Notes: generated by a model not told the origin, from the letters alone. Counted from the stretch's first letter, positions 8,633-16,430 are shown. The stretch: 35,004 nt of DNA from an uncultured Acidobacteriia bacterium (GCA_903881085.1 CAIRSA010000362.1:1-35004); one strand, 5' to 3'. Made by a program: numbers and translations.

Positions 8633-9778
8633 CTACAACCGCACCTGCTTCTTCTGCAGCATCGCCAGGTTCGCCAGATGCGGCCCAGCCACCGCCGCCG
8701 CGGCAATCTCCACCGTGCAGTTCGGGTCCTGCCGCGACTTCACGCAATCCATGAAATTCTGAATATGCGTCTCAATCGGCACCGGCGCCAACTCCTGCAT
8801 AATCGGCTTATCGGTGCGCCGCCACGGCTCCTTGTAAACCGTGTAGCCATCCTCGTCCAGGATCATGGTGCCCTTGTCGCCCATGAACGTGATTGACCAG
8901 CCGTTCTGATACGAGTTGCAGTAGTCGAGCGTCCACGTCGCCATCATCTCCGGAAACTCAAACACGGCGCTGAAAACATCGGCCTGTTCTGAGCCGGTCA
9001 TCTTCGCCACATAGCCTTGAGCAATCGCCGCTTGCGGCGGTCCATTTTTCGTGAACCACAAAACTACATCCATCAAATGCGTGCCCTGGTCGGTCATGTT
9101 GCCGCCCGCGTAATCGTAAAAATAGCGCCAGCGGCGGAACCGCATCGGCTCCAGTTCGCGCTTCGGAGCCGAACCCAGAAACGCATCCCAATCGAGCTTG
9201 CCTGGCAGCGGCGAGTTGTCGAGTTCCTTGGCGACGTTCCAATGCCATTGCGGCTTCGCTAAAGTGATGCGGCCCAGGATGCCTTCGTCCATCAACTTCT
9301 TCGCCTTGATCAACGCCGGAGCGCTGCGGCGCTGCATACCGATCTGCACCACCTGCTTCGATGCGCGCACAGCCTTGATCATGATCTCGCTTTCGGCCAG
9401 CGATTTCGAAAGCGGCTTTTCCAGATACGCGTCTTTCTTCGCATCGAGCGCGGCCAATAGCATTGGCCGGTGCTGGTGATCGGGCGATGCGATTACCACG
9501 GCATCGATATCTTTGCGGTTTAGCAGTTCATGATAATCGGTGTAGGGTTTTGCTTCCGGCGCGATCTTCTGCGCTGCCTGCAGATTCGGCTCATATACAT
9601 CGCAAAGCGCCACGCACTGCGCGCCAAGCTTCTGAAACTTGTCGAGCAGATAGCGGCCGCGGCCGCCGGTAGCGATGAGTCCGAAAGTAAGTTTGTCGTT
9701 CGCGCCAAACGCACTGGATGGAATGAATAGAGGTGCGGCGGCAGCGACGGAAATAAAATTGCGTCTGTTAGATTGCAT
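8633..9778 (-). CDS. Tat-exported Gfo/Idh/MocA-family oxidoreductase
   Basis: A 381-residue NAD(P)-dependent oxidoreductase. The N-terminus SNRRNFISVAAAAP is a twin-arginine signal ending near SSAFGA, so the folded enzyme is probably exported with its cofactor. The Rossmann domain begins LTFGLIATGGRGR, and the family signature EKPL is at residues 120-123 (K121 being the usual catalytic lysine). GTHLMDV and WHWNVAKELDNSP fit the sugar-substrate C-terminal domain. Tat-tagged members are abundant in Acidobacteriota and Planctomycetes, and several act on oxidised sugars or glycosides; the substrate here is unknown. It lies upstream of, and in the same direction as, nothing obviously related. Confidence 0.88.
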   Translation of the reverse strand: MQSNRRNFISVAAAAPLFIPSSAFGANDKLTFGLIATGGRGRYLLDKFQKLGAQCVALCDVYEPNLQAAQKIAPEAKPYTDYHELLNRKDIDAVVIASPDHQHRPMLLAALDAKKDAYLEKPLSKSLAESEIMIKAVRASKQVVQIGMQRRSAPALIKAKKLMDEGILGRITLAKPQWHWNVAKELDNSPLPGKLDWDAFLGSAPKRELEPMRFRRWRYFYDYAGGNMTDQGTHLMDVVLWFTKNGPPQAAIAQGYVAKMTGSEQADVFSAVFEFPEMMATWTLDYCNSYQNGWSITFMGDKGTMILDEDGYTVYKEPWRRTDKPIMQELAPVPIETHIQNFMDCVKSRQDPNCTVEIAAAAVAGPHLANLAMLQKKQVRL

Positions 9779-9811
9779 GCGAGGTCTCCTGACGCTCGCA
9801 TCGTATCCTAA

Positions 9812-10510
9812 CTACTTCTTGACGGCAAGCACACGCGACGGATAGAACGTCTGCTTAATCGTCTTGTCGCCCAGAATGCGCAATCCGCAATTCACAATCC
9901 AGCCCGGCACGCGCTGTTCCACCTGACGGCCCCAAAACGCCGGAGCCACTTTCGTAGCCACTTTATAAGCACGATTGAACCCGGCGGCATTCTGGCCTAT
10001 CAGCACCAGCGTCATGCTGCCCTTGGGCTTCAACACACGCTTAAACTCATGCAGGGTTTTATGGATATCCTCTTCGCCCAGCAGTTCCAGCATGAAGCAG
10101 CAGACCACTGCGTCGAAGCTGGCATCGGGGAAGGGAAGATGGCGCGCGTCCACCGCCTGACAGTGCGACTTGGCATGGGGAAACATCTTGCGCGTGGTGC
10201 GCTGCGTGCGCGCTGCCATGTTGGGCGAAAGGTCCACTCCAATGGTCTGGCCGCTCTTGTTGGCTCTCACCAGCCTGCGGAACATTTCGCCCGATCCGGT
10301 GGCCACTTCCAACACGCGCATGCCGTCCTTGATCCCCGACATTTCCAAAGCGCAGCGATGTGCCCTCGAATGAAAGAAGAACGTGGACGCTGGGTATATG
10401 GCGGCCACGCGGTCATAAATGCGCTTCGTTCGTTCGAGAATCGTCTGGTGAAATGACGCGCGCTGCCACTGCATGTCGGGAAAACCGACTTTGCTCACTG
10501 GAGTTTCCAT
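9812..10510 (-). CDS. Class I SAM-dependent methyltransferase (UbiE/Ubie-like)
   Basis: A 232-residue cytosolic methyltransferase. Motif I, VLEVATGSGEM, is the SAM glycine loop; the acidic strand-2 residue is in IGVDLSPNM; motif II/III is FDAVVCCFMLELL; and later comes LKPKGSMTLVLIG. The N-terminal region (about 20-60: RIYDRVAAIYPASTFFFHSRAH) resembles the substrate-side helix of UbiE and phosphatidylethanolamine methyltransferase-like enzymes, so a lipid or quinone substrate is conceivable but unproven. It lies between the sensor kinase and the oxidoreductase on the same strand with small gaps (42 and 33 bp). No promoter is evident in these gaps. Confidence 0.82.
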   Translation of the reverse strand: METPVSKVGFPDMQWQRASFHQTILERTKRIYDRVAAIYPASTFFFHSRAHRCALEMSGIKDGMRVLEVATGSGEMFRRLVRANKSGQTIGVDLSPNMAARTQRTTRKMFPHAKSHCQAVDARHLPFPDASFDAVVCCFMLELLGEEDIHKTLHEFKRVLKPKGSMTLVLIGQNAAGFNRAYKVATKVAPAFWGRQVEQRVPGWIVNCGLRILGDKTIKQTFYPSRVLAVKK

Positions 10511-10552
10511 GCTGCGACTAATTCTACCAGACCCGAAGTCATCAAATCCCCA

Positions 10553-11857
10553 TTATCTTTGTTGGGTCCCATATGGAATCTCAATCTCGGTCCTGGTTCC
10601 CTCTCCCTGCTTGCTGTCGATCGACATCCGATAGTCGGTTCCAAACAGCACTTTTAGCCGCTCGTTTACGTTGTTTACGCCGATCCCCTGCTCAAACAGT
10701 GTGGCCAGTTTTCCTTCGGGAATGCCTTCGCCATCGTCTTCAATAGTTAGCAGCAGCCGCGACCCCGTCAGGCTGCCGCGGATCCATATTGACCCGCCGT
10801 TGACCTTTCCGCTCAGCCCGTGGCGGATGCTGTTTTCGACAATCGGCTGCAGAATCATGCTTGGCACCGGCCAGTTCACCGCTTCCGGCTCAATCTGTTT
10901 TTCGAATTTGAGCTTGGCGCCGAAGCGTACCATTTCAATGGAAAGATAATCTTCGATGAACTCCATCTCTTCGCGCAGCGGATTCAAATTCTCCTGCTTG
11001 CGCAGCAGGCGGCGCAGAATGTTCGAAAGCTTATACACCACCGTTCGCGCCTGATCCGGATTCGTTCGGATCAGGGAAGATACGGAGTTCAGCGTGTTGA
11101 ACAGAAAGTGCGGATTGATCTGCCGAGTGAGCGCGCTGAGCCGCGCTTCGTTCAGCAGTTTCTGCTGCGCTTCCAGTTTCTTCTCGTTCCTTGTCGCATT
11201 CCAGATCTTCAGTGGCAACGCCGTGGCGAACAATGTAGTGGCGAAAATCGCGCAGTGGTCCATCCAGCCGGGCGCCTCCACCTGGGAGTACAGCGAGAAG
11301 ATTCGCTGCGCCGAAAATACCTTCCACACGCTCCACCGCAGAAATTCCGAGAACAGAATGGAGACGGCAAAGAAAAGCTGAAACAACGTGATCCGGATAT
11401 CGTACTTGCTGCGAAACAGCCGGTAAACGTTGTAGTCGAAGAACGGCGAGAAGCGCCAGATTTCATCGGTCGATGGGGCAATGTCGCGCAGCACGCCGCC
11501 TAGTACGCCCACGCCTGCCAGCAGCGGCATGGAAACCATTTCGCCGTTGAACATCGCCGGAATGGAGATCAGGATGCCCGAGGTTAGCCCGGTGACGTAC
11601 CCGCCCAGGATGCCTGCCAGCAGGCAGCCTTCCAGGCCGAGGTCTACCGCCTGATAATTGTTGTGCGTCATCACGCGCGCCAGAACGCCCATTCCGAAGA
11701 TCGCCCCGAACGCCGCGGCCAGTTGCAGCCGCTGTTCCATGGTCCGTTCTTCGCGCAACAGCATCTTCACGAAGAGGTTGAAACGCAAGAGGATACTGGC
11801 CAGCGAAGCCGCCACCGCGAGTTTGACCAGCAGGATCCCCAGATATTGTTCAAGCAT
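10553..11857 (-). CDS. LytS/YehU-type sensor histidine kinase (orphan)
   Basis: About 434 residues. The N-terminal half has several hydrophobic helices (about 1-200), consistent with a 5TMR-LytS-type membrane sensor (VDLGLEGCLLAGILGGYVTGLTSG). The His_kinase domain has QINPHFLFNTLNS with the phospho-acceptor H250. The ATPase domain shows VENSIRHGL (N box) and IEDDGEGIP (G box), then GIGVNNVNERL. The start was set at MLEQYLG, preceded by GCGAGAG; an in-frame ATG at 11923 would run into the divergent ribA start. Such kinases normally partner a LytTR response regulator, but none is adjacent, so its partner is elsewhere. Confidence 0.87.
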   Translation of the reverse strand: MLEQYLGILLVKLAVAASLASILLRFNLFVKMLLREERTMEQRLQLAAAFGAIFGMGVLARVMTHNNYQAVDLGLEGCLLAGILGGYVTGLTSGILISIPAMFNGEMVSMPLLAGVGVLGGVLRDIAPSTDEIWRFSPFFDYNVYRLFRSKYDIRITLFQLFFAVSILFSEFLRWSVWKVFSAQRIFSLYSQVEAPGWMDHCAIFATTLFATALPLKIWNATRNEKKLEAQQKLLNEARLSALTRQINPHFLFNTLNSVSSLIRTNPDQARTVVYKLSNILRRLLRKQENLNPLREEMEFIEDYLSIEMVRFGAKLKFEKQIEPEAVNWPVPSMILQPIVENSIRHGLSGKVNGGSIWIRGSLTGSRLLLTIEDDGEGIPEGKLATLFEQGIGVNNVNERLKVLFGTDYRMSIDSKQGEGTRTEIEIPYGTQQR

Positions 11858-11907
11858 GCGGCTCTCGCGCTTATTATAATGAAAAGAAGCCCTTGAAGTT
11901 TTCTCCC

Positions 11908-12519
11908 ATGAATTCAAACCCACCGTTCCGGCTGGAAAAAGCCGCCGAAGCCAATTTTCCGACCCGATTTGGCCAGTTCCGTATCTACGGATTTGCCGGT
12001 CACTATCCCGATCGCGTAGAGGAAGCTGTGGTTCTGAAGATGGGCGACATCTCCGGCGACCCGCCGCTGGTCCGCATCCATTCGCAATGCCTTACGGGCG
12101 ATGTGTTCCACAGTCTGCGCTGCGACTGCCGCGCGCAGTTGGAACTGGCGCTGCGCAAGATTGCCGAAGCCAAACGCGGTTTGTTGATTTACGAACACCA
12201 GGAAGGCCGCGGTATCGGTCTGCTGAACAAATTGCGTGCCTACGAGTTGCAGGATGGCGGGGCCGACACCGTGGAGGCCAACGAGCTGCTCGGCTTCAAG
12301 GCCGACCTGCGCAGCTACAACCTGCCCGCGGAAATCGCCCGCTATTTCGGCCTCCGCGCCGTGCGCCTGCTGTCGAACAATCCTGAAAAGGTCGCCGCCA
12401 TGGAGAATGCCGGGGTGGCGGTTGTGGAGCGCGTCCCCTGCGTGATCGAAGCCCAGGAATATACGGAAGACTACCTGCGCACCAAGCAGGAAAAGATGGG
12501 GCATTTGTTCGACTTGTAA
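11908..12519 (+). CDS. ribA: GTP cyclohydrolase II (riboflavin biosynthesis)
   Basis: A stand-alone 203-residue GTP cyclohydrolase II, the first committed step of riboflavin synthesis, converting GTP to 2,5-diamino-6-ribosylamino-4-pyrimidinone 5'-phosphate, formate and pyrophosphate. The zinc ligands are visible in HSQCLTGDVFHSLRCDC (C61, C72, C74). EHQEGRGIGL and the nucleotide region RLLSNNPEKV are the family signatures. It is not fused to RibB, and no other rib gene is nearby. A TTG codon at 11893 could add 5 residues; the ATG was preferred. It is divergent from the histidine kinase with a gap of about 50 bp. A double-hairpin repeat starts 2 nt after the stop and may end the transcript. 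Confidence 0.93.
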   Translation: MNSNPPFRLEKAAEANFPTRFGQFRIYGFAGHYPDRVEEAVVLKMGDISGDPPLVRIHSQCLTGDVFHSLRCDCRAQLELALRKIAEAKRGLLIYEHQEGRGIGLLNKLRAYELQDGGADTVEANELLGFKADLRSYNLPAEIARYFGLRAVRLLSNNPEKVAAMENAGVAVVERVPCVIEAQEYTEDYLRTKQEKMGHLFDL

Positions 12520-12520
12520 C

Positions 12521-12566
12521 CCGACGTAGGGCAGATTGGTAATCTGCGGGCGAGTGGCACTCGCCC
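12521..12566. repeat. Dispersed double-hairpin repeat, full copy
   Basis: Two perfect hairpins lie side by side: GCAGATT-ggt-AATCTGC (12531-12547) and GGGCGAGT-ggc-ACTCGCCC (12548-12566), preceded by CCGACGTAGG. An inverted copy with compensating changes in the first stem lies at 25731-25777, and a truncated copy at 15625-15653. Stem-preserving variation between copies suggests a selected secondary structure. Confidence 0.7.
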
Positions 12567-12600
12567 TCTTCGTTCCACTGGTCGAATCGGGATTGAATTT

Positions 12601-12616
12601 CGAACTAAAGTGTTCG
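12601..12616. promoter_or_regulatory. Candidate hicAB operator
   Basis: The inverted repeat CGAAC-taaagt-GTTCG sits 3 nt upstream of the hicA start codon. Its position, covering the expected promoter/RBS, fits autoregulation by the DNA-binding HicB antitoxin. The assignment is inferred from position and symmetry only. Confidence 0.35.
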
Positions 12617-12619
12617 ACA

Positions 12620-12811
12620 ATGCTTTTAAAGAAGGTCGCCAAGATCAACCAACTTGCCTATAAATGGAATCCTGCGCGCGGAGTTGGCAGCCACGGAACG
12701 GTTTATGTCGGAGGGAGACTTGCGATCGTGAAGGACCTCAAAAAAGACCTTGGCCCGGGTTTGCTGAGCGACATGTGCAAACAACTCGGTATTCGAAAGG
12801 AGGATCTCTGA
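12620..12811 (+). CDS. hicA: HicA-family mRNA interferase toxin
   Basis: A 63-residue toxin with a dsRBD-like fold that cleaves mRNA when free of its antitoxin. The key motif GSHGT holds the catalytic histidine H25, followed by the strand YVGGRLAIVKD and the family C-terminus KKDLGPGLLSDMCKQLGI, which matches the K-x-L-x-P-G-x-L pattern of HicA. The start MLLKKVAK was chosen because the upstream in-frame extension to 12536 would translate a dispersed hairpin repeat. The stop overlaps the hicB start (TGATG), giving translational coupling in the toxin-first order typical of hicAB. It lies in a region with other accessory-gene signs. Confidence 0.82.
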   Translation: MLLKKVAKINQLAYKWNPARGVGSHGTVYVGGRLAIVKDLKKDLGPGLLSDMCKQLGIRKEDL

Positions 12812-13248
12812 TGTTTACAGCCACTTACCCTGCCAGCTTCTTACCGGAGACCAATGGTAAAGGCCTCCACGTGCGGTTCCCGGATCTTCCCGAAGCGCTC
12901 ACCGGCGGAGATGACCTGGCGGATACATTTGCGCAAGCTGCGGACTGCCTGGCCCAAGCGATCGCAGGGAGAATTGCGCGAGGCGGCGAGATCCCTTCGC
13001 CATCCAAACCAAAACGCGGCCAGCACCTCATCAACGTGCCACTCTATCTGGCCCCCAAACTGGCGTTGTACCTTGCCATGCGCGAGCGCGGCATCCCCAA
13101 CACTGAGCTCGCAAGACGCCTCGGCGTTAGCGAAACTGTCGTCCGGCGTATGCTAAATCCGAAGCGCGATACCCGGCCGGAGAAGATTCAGGCCGCACTT
13201 GCGGCTATGGGTAAACGGATCGTTGTCACCTTCGAAGATGCTGCTTGA
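12811..13248 (+). CDS. hicB: HicB-family antitoxin with C-terminal HTH
   Basis: A 145-residue antitoxin that binds and neutralises HicA and probably represses the operon. The N-terminal HicB fold (about 1-70) carries GLHVRFPDLPEALTGGDDLADTF, the partial RNase-H-like core. The C-terminal region (about 90-130, ERGIPNTELARRLGVSETVVRRML) is a helix-turn-helix of the XRE-like type. A near-perfect ribosome-binding site, AAGGAGG, lies inside the end of hicA 7 nt before the ATG, so the antitoxin should be translated more strongly than the toxin. This is the expected stoichiometry. Confidence 0.87.
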   Translation: MFTATYPASFLPETNGKGLHVRFPDLPEALTGGDDLADTFAQAADCLAQAIAGRIARGGEIPSPSKPKRGQHLINVPLYLAPKLALYLAMRERGIPNTELARRLGVSETVVRRMLNPKRDTRPEKIQAALAAMGKRIVVTFEDAA

Positions 13249-13254
13249 TAGAAT

Positions 13255-13626
13255 TTAAGCCCAACTGGTGCTAGTGTCTTCATTGGTGTAGTCAGTGATC
13301 GAAAAACCGGAAACCTCCGACACCGCGACGACAGCAAAGTAGTACAGCGGCACATACGAATCCAGGAACGGCATGCCGGTGTGCCAGAGGGGAAACCAGC
13401 TGATGTTGGGCCCGTGTGAAGCAACATACTGTTCCCAGCCGGTAAATGCGCCTTCTATCGAACGGAAATATTCACCGTGTTTAAGACCCATCAGTCGCCA
13501 AGCTGGCCAAAGATTCAAGGAGAATACAATCAGGTAGGTTAGGCTGGAACCGCCGGCAACGCGCCTAGTCGGCTCCAGGCGGAAAGCAGTGGATTGCCTG
13601 CCGCCTTCGCGAGTTGGCTTTTCTCT
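13255..13626 (-). pseudogene. N-terminal fragment of a YfhO-like/glycosyltransferase-type membrane protein
   Basis: The minus strand is open from 13626 to a stop at 13255. Residues read as a hydrophobic helix (LTYLIVFSLNLWPAW), then YFRSIEGAFTGWEQYVASHG, WFPLWHTGMPF and YFAVVAVSEVSG. This is the start of the large multi-helix acidobacterial membrane proteins that carry 'SIEGAY...WFPLWYGGIPF', normally several hundred residues. Here it stops about 75 residues later, after an unrelated tail (ITDYTNEDTSTSWA), and the natural start is missing; the upstream in-frame sequence (REGGRQSTAFRLEPTR) looks foreign. It is therefore a truncated remnant. The rest of the 13249-13746 gap contains only the promoter described next. 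The family call is from memory of the motif. Confidence 0.55.
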
Positions 13627-13711
13627 TTAGAGCACTGCACTCCATTCCACTCTTTCAAAACATGGCAGCGGGGAATAGGGTCATCCGAAAGCCGGTTTAT
13701 AAAAAAATCTG

Positions 13712-13744
13712 TTGACAGAGCAAAATGTAGTATATATACTACAT
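13712..13744 (+). promoter_or_regulatory. Strong sigma-70 promoter overlapped by a 20-bp perfect palindrome
   Basis: TTGACA (13712-13717) and TATACT (13735-13740) are separated by exactly 17 bp. The spacer and -10 box are covered by the perfect palindrome ATGTAGTATATATACTACAT (13725-13744). The ATG of the membrane-protein gene begins at 13747, only 6 nt after the -10, so the transcript would start at or next to the start codon (leaderless). A repressor on the palindrome would directly block polymerase; the XRE protein encoded second in the operon is the natural candidate. Confidence 0.75.
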
Positions 13745-13746
13745 TC

Positions 13747-14217
13747 ATGACAACAAATAATACTGGACAATCAGAAGCTCAAGCCCAATCTCTGATAAGC
13801 AGCGACCCTCCCGTGGGCGGTTGGAGATCGTTGCAACGAAGAAGGATGCTTGTGTCGGGCATGCTACTCAGCTTGGCTGCGTATATGGCTGGAGAAATGG
13901 CAGGCTATCCCGTCGTTACCCTTGCCGGGCTGATCTTGTTTTTTGGCGCTGCCGTAATGGTTCGGCGGACCACCGATTCGGTAGCGGACAAGCCGGCGAA
14001 AGACCTCGACGAGCGACAGGTCGAGGTGCGGAATCTTTCCTATCTGATGGCCTACCGGCTTACTGCGGCAATGGTGGTGATCGCCATGCTGGCGGCGATT
14101 GTGTTTGGCGCAGAAGCGATCTCCAAACAGGTGGTGCTCACTGTGCTTTCCGGGATGCTGTTCTTCTCACTGGTGGCACCCTCCTGCGTCGTGGCCTGGA
14201 CTGAAAAGGAGGCCTAG
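13747..14217 (+). CDS. Four-helix membrane protein paired with an XRE regulator
   Basis: A 156-residue protein of unknown function. After a polar N-terminus (1-30), hydrophobic segments lie at about 34-50, 54-72, 104-121 and 129-150. The cytoplasmic loop between the two pairs contains DLDERQVEVRNLSYLMAYR. A DER-Q/E motif before a third helix is seen in small DUF2178-like proteins often encoded beside XRE regulators; this resemblance is from memory and is not a firm family call. The ATG is the first codon after the strong promoter, with no room for a Shine-Dalgarno, implying leaderless translation. The regulator gene follows by 3 nt. Confidence 0.75.
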   Translation: MTTNNTGQSEAQAQSLISSDPPVGGWRSLQRRRMLVSGMLLSLAAYMAGEMAGYPVVTLAGLILFFGAAVMVRRTTDSVADKPAKDLDERQVEVRNLSYLMAYRLTAAMVVIAMLAAIVFGAEAISKQVVLTVLSGMLFFSLVAPSCVVAWTEKEA

Positions 14218-14220
14218 AAA

Positions 14221-14481
14221 ATGGCACAAGATCGGCGTCCTGAGGAAGTCATTTTTAACCGCATTCAGATGCTGCGCACGGAACGCGGCATCTCCCGACA
14301 GCAGCTTGCGGAGCAGTTGGGTGTGCATTACCAGACCATCGGCTACCTGGAGCGTGGTGAATACTCCCCCAGCCTGCACTTGGCGCTGCGGGCCGCTGAG
14401 CTTTTCCAATTGCCCGTAGAGGCGATATTTGCGCTGCGGGAGTTTCCTGCCTTAACCGCGGACGCACTGTTGCGGCGTTGA
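14221..14481 (+). CDS. Small XRE-family (Cro/CI-type HTH) transcriptional regulator
   Basis: 86 residues, almost entirely one HTH domain: IQMLRTERGISRQQLAEQLGVHYQTIGYLERGEYSPSLHLALRAAELF, followed by the short tail PVEAIFALREF. The pattern 'VHYQTIGYLERGEYSPSLxLALxIAxxF' is that of the small bacterial regulators paired with membrane proteins. The start is preceded by AAGGAGG overlapping the end of the membrane gene. It probably dimerises and binds the palindrome at 13725-13744, repressing its own operon. The inducing signal is unknown. Confidence 0.9.
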   Translation: MAQDRRPEEVIFNRIQMLRTERGISRQQLAEQLGVHYQTIGYLERGEYSPSLHLALRAAELFQLPVEAIFALREFPALTADALLRR

Positions 14482-14516
14482 GATACGAAGCACGAATCAT
14501 CGAGTAGACTGTTAGG

Positions 14517-15623
14517 ATGCGATCCTGGTCCATCCTCCTTCTGCTCTTCACAGCCACAGCTTTCCCGCAATCCGCCGGACTCGACCCCGGCCGACTGAAA
14601 GCCATTCCCGTCCGCATGCAGGCCTTCGTCGACCAGGGCACCGCCGCCGGGTTCGTCACGCTACTCGCCCGCCATGGCCAGATCGCGCAAGTGGCGGCAG
14701 TGGGCTATCAGGACCTGGAATCCAAGAAGCCGATGCGCACGGACACGATCTTTCAGATCGCATCTATGACCAAGCCCGTCACCTCGGTGGGAATCATGCA
14801 GCTGATCGACGAAGGAAAACTGGCCCTGGCCGATCCCGTGGAAAAGCATCTGCCCGAGTTTCGCGGCAAGCCCATCACCATTCAACACCTGCTCACCCAC
14901 ACCTCAGGCATGCCCGGTGGCGGACCGGCGCGCAAGTCGGAATCCACGCTGGGTGAAATGGTGTTGGCCTATTCGCAACTGCCATTGCAGTTCACGCCGG
15001 GCAGCAAATGGAGCTACAGCAACACGGGGATGGCCACGCTGGGCCGCATCATTGAAGTCGTCTCGAAAATGCCGTATGAGAAGTTCATGCACGAGCGCAT
15101 CTTCCGTCCGCTGGGCATGGTGGACACGTTCTACTTTCCGACCGAAGAGAAGTATCCGCGAATCGCGTCCATCTACACTGACGACAACGGCAAGCTGGTG
15201 CGCGCCAACGTCGATTTATATAAGAAGGGCGTGAAATATCCAGGACCCGAAGGCGGCCTGTATAGCACTGCGCAGGACCTGGCGAAGTTTTATCAAATGC
15301 TGCTCAGCAAGGGCGCGCCGATCCTCTCGAAATCGGCTGTCGCGGCGATGACTACCGTCCACACGGGCAACTTAACCACAGGCTTCGCCCCAGGCATGGG
15401 CTATGGCCTCGGCGTTAGTATCGTGCGCAATGCGGAAGGCCTGTTCCGGCTGAACGCGCTCGGTGCTTACGGACATGGCGGCGCCTATCGCACCTATGGT
15501 TGGGTCGATCCGGCCAAGGATCTGTACGGCATCATCCTGTTTCAGCGAACGAATGGCGGCGGCGATGTCGCCGATGAAATCAACGCGTTTATGGCGATGG
15601 CCAACGCAGCCGTGGTCGACTGA
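14517..15623 (+). CDS. Secreted serine hydrolase, class C beta-lactamase/esterase fold
   Basis: A 368-residue protein with a short signal peptide (MRSWSILLLLFTATAFPQS). The three penicillin-binding-type motifs are present: SMTK (S83, K86), YSN (Y167-N169) and HGG (H320-G322, in the position of KTG). These define the beta-lactamase class C/DD-peptidase/EstB-like esterase superfamily (Pfam Beta-lactamase). Family VIII esterases share the same motifs, and acidobacteria encode many such proteins, so a true beta-lactamase role should not be assumed. It stands alone on the plus strand and ends just before a truncated dispersed repeat and the convergent thiG. Confidence 0.9.
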   Translation: MRSWSILLLLFTATAFPQSAGLDPGRLKAIPVRMQAFVDQGTAAGFVTLLARHGQIAQVAAVGYQDLESKKPMRTDTIFQIASMTKPVTSVGIMQLIDEGKLALADPVEKHLPEFRGKPITIQHLLTHTSGMPGGGPARKSESTLGEMVLAYSQLPLQFTPGSKWSYSNTGMATLGRIIEVVSKMPYEKFMHERIFRPLGMVDTFYFPTEEKYPRIASIYTDDNGKLVRANVDLYKKGVKYPGPEGGLYSTAQDLAKFYQMLLSKGAPILSKSAVAAMTTVHTGNLTTGFAPGMGYGLGVSIVRNAEGLFRLNALGAYGHGGAYRTYGWVDPAKDLYGIILFQRTNGGGDVADEINAFMAMANAAVVD

Positions 15624-15624
15624 T

Positions 15625-15653
15625 TCGTCGTGGGGCAGATTGGTAATCGGCCC
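15625..15653. repeat. Truncated copy of the dispersed double-hairpin repeat
   Basis: CGTCGTGGGGCAGATTGGTAA matches the first half of the repeat at 12521-12566, but the second hairpin is lost: after AATC it reads GGCCC. It fills the 30-bp gap between two convergent genes. Confidence 0.55.
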
Positions 15654-16430
15654 TTACTTCACCACACCCGTTAATGGGCTGCTGGCCGAAGCATACAAAC
15701 GCTTCTGCATCCGTCCCGACAAGAACGCCAGACGGCCGGCCTTCACCGCATAGTTCATCGCCTCGGCCATCTTCTCGGAATCGGTGGCCTCGGCAATCGC
15801 GGTATTCATCAGCACGCCGTCAAAGCCCAACTCCATCGCAATCGCGGCATCGGAAGCGGTGCCGACGCCTGCGTCCACAATCAGTGGCACCGACGTAATG
15901 GTCTCGCGGATAATGCGTAGGTTGGTCTGGTTCTGAATCCCCAGTCCACTGCCGATGGGAGCGCCCAGCGGCATCACAGCCGCAGCCCCGGCATCGACCA
16001 GCTTGCGCGCGTTGATCGGATCGTCATTGGTGTACGGCAGCACCACGAAGCCCTCTTTCGCCAGCACCCGCGTGGCTTCGAGCAAACCTTCGTTGTCAGG
16101 AAAAAGCGTCTTCTCGTCGCCGATTACTTCCAGCTTTACCCAGTTGGAGAGCCCCACCTCGCGGCCAAGTCGCGCAGTGCGGATGGCGTCGTCGGCCGTG
16201 TAGCAAGCTGCTGTGTTAGGAAGGATAAAGAATTTCGAGCGGTCAATGTAATCCAGCAGCGATTCCTTGCTTTTATCCGTCAGGTTTACACGCCTCACGG
16301 CTACGGTAACGACTTCCGAACCCGATGCCACATGGCAGCGGGCCATCTCTGGAAAGCTGCGGTACTTGCCCGTGCCCACGAACAGGCGGGAGTGAAATTC
16401 TCGGTCGGCAATACGCAGGATGTCTGTCAT
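15654..16430 (-). CDS. thiG: Thiazole synthase (thiamine biosynthesis)
   Basis: A 258-residue TIM-barrel enzyme that builds the thiazole phosphate of thiamine from deoxyxylulose phosphate, dehydroglycine and ThiS-thiocarboxylate. Motifs include RLFVGTGKY at the N-terminus, VTVAVRRVN, LPNTAACYTADDA, the Schiff-base lysine in NWVKLEVIGD (K99), and AAVMPLGAPIGSGLG with VDAGVGTASDAA for the phosphate site. It is a full-length ThiG, but no thiS, thiF, thiH/O or thiE is adjacent, which is unusual because they are commonly clustered. No TPP riboswitch was recognised in the short upstream region (16431-16465). Confidence 0.95.
   Translation of the reverse strand: MTDILRIADREFHSRLFVGTGKYRSFPEMARCHVASGSEVVTVAVRRVNLTDKSKESLLDYIDRSKFFILPNTAACYTADDAIRTARLGREVGLSNWVKLEVIGDEKTLFPDNEGLLEATRVLAKEGFVVLPYTNDDPINARKLVDAGAAAVMPLGAPIGSGLGIQNQTNLRIIRETITSVPLIVDAGVGTASDAAIAMELGFDGVLMNTAIAEATDSEKMAEAMNYAVKAGRLAFLSGRMQKRLYASASSPLTGVVK

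Noticed and set aside
12536..12619. A longer hicA beginning at 12536
   Set aside because: It would translate the dispersed hairpin repeat and add residues not seen in HicA proteins.
13539..13748. A 69-codon minus-strand frame upstream of the remnant
   Set aside because: It runs over the strong plus-strand promoter and has no recognisable domain; a different frame holds the remnant.
14517..15623. A true antibiotic beta-lactamase
   Set aside because: The motifs are shared by family VIII esterases and peptidases common in this phylum, so resistance cannot be claimed from sequence.
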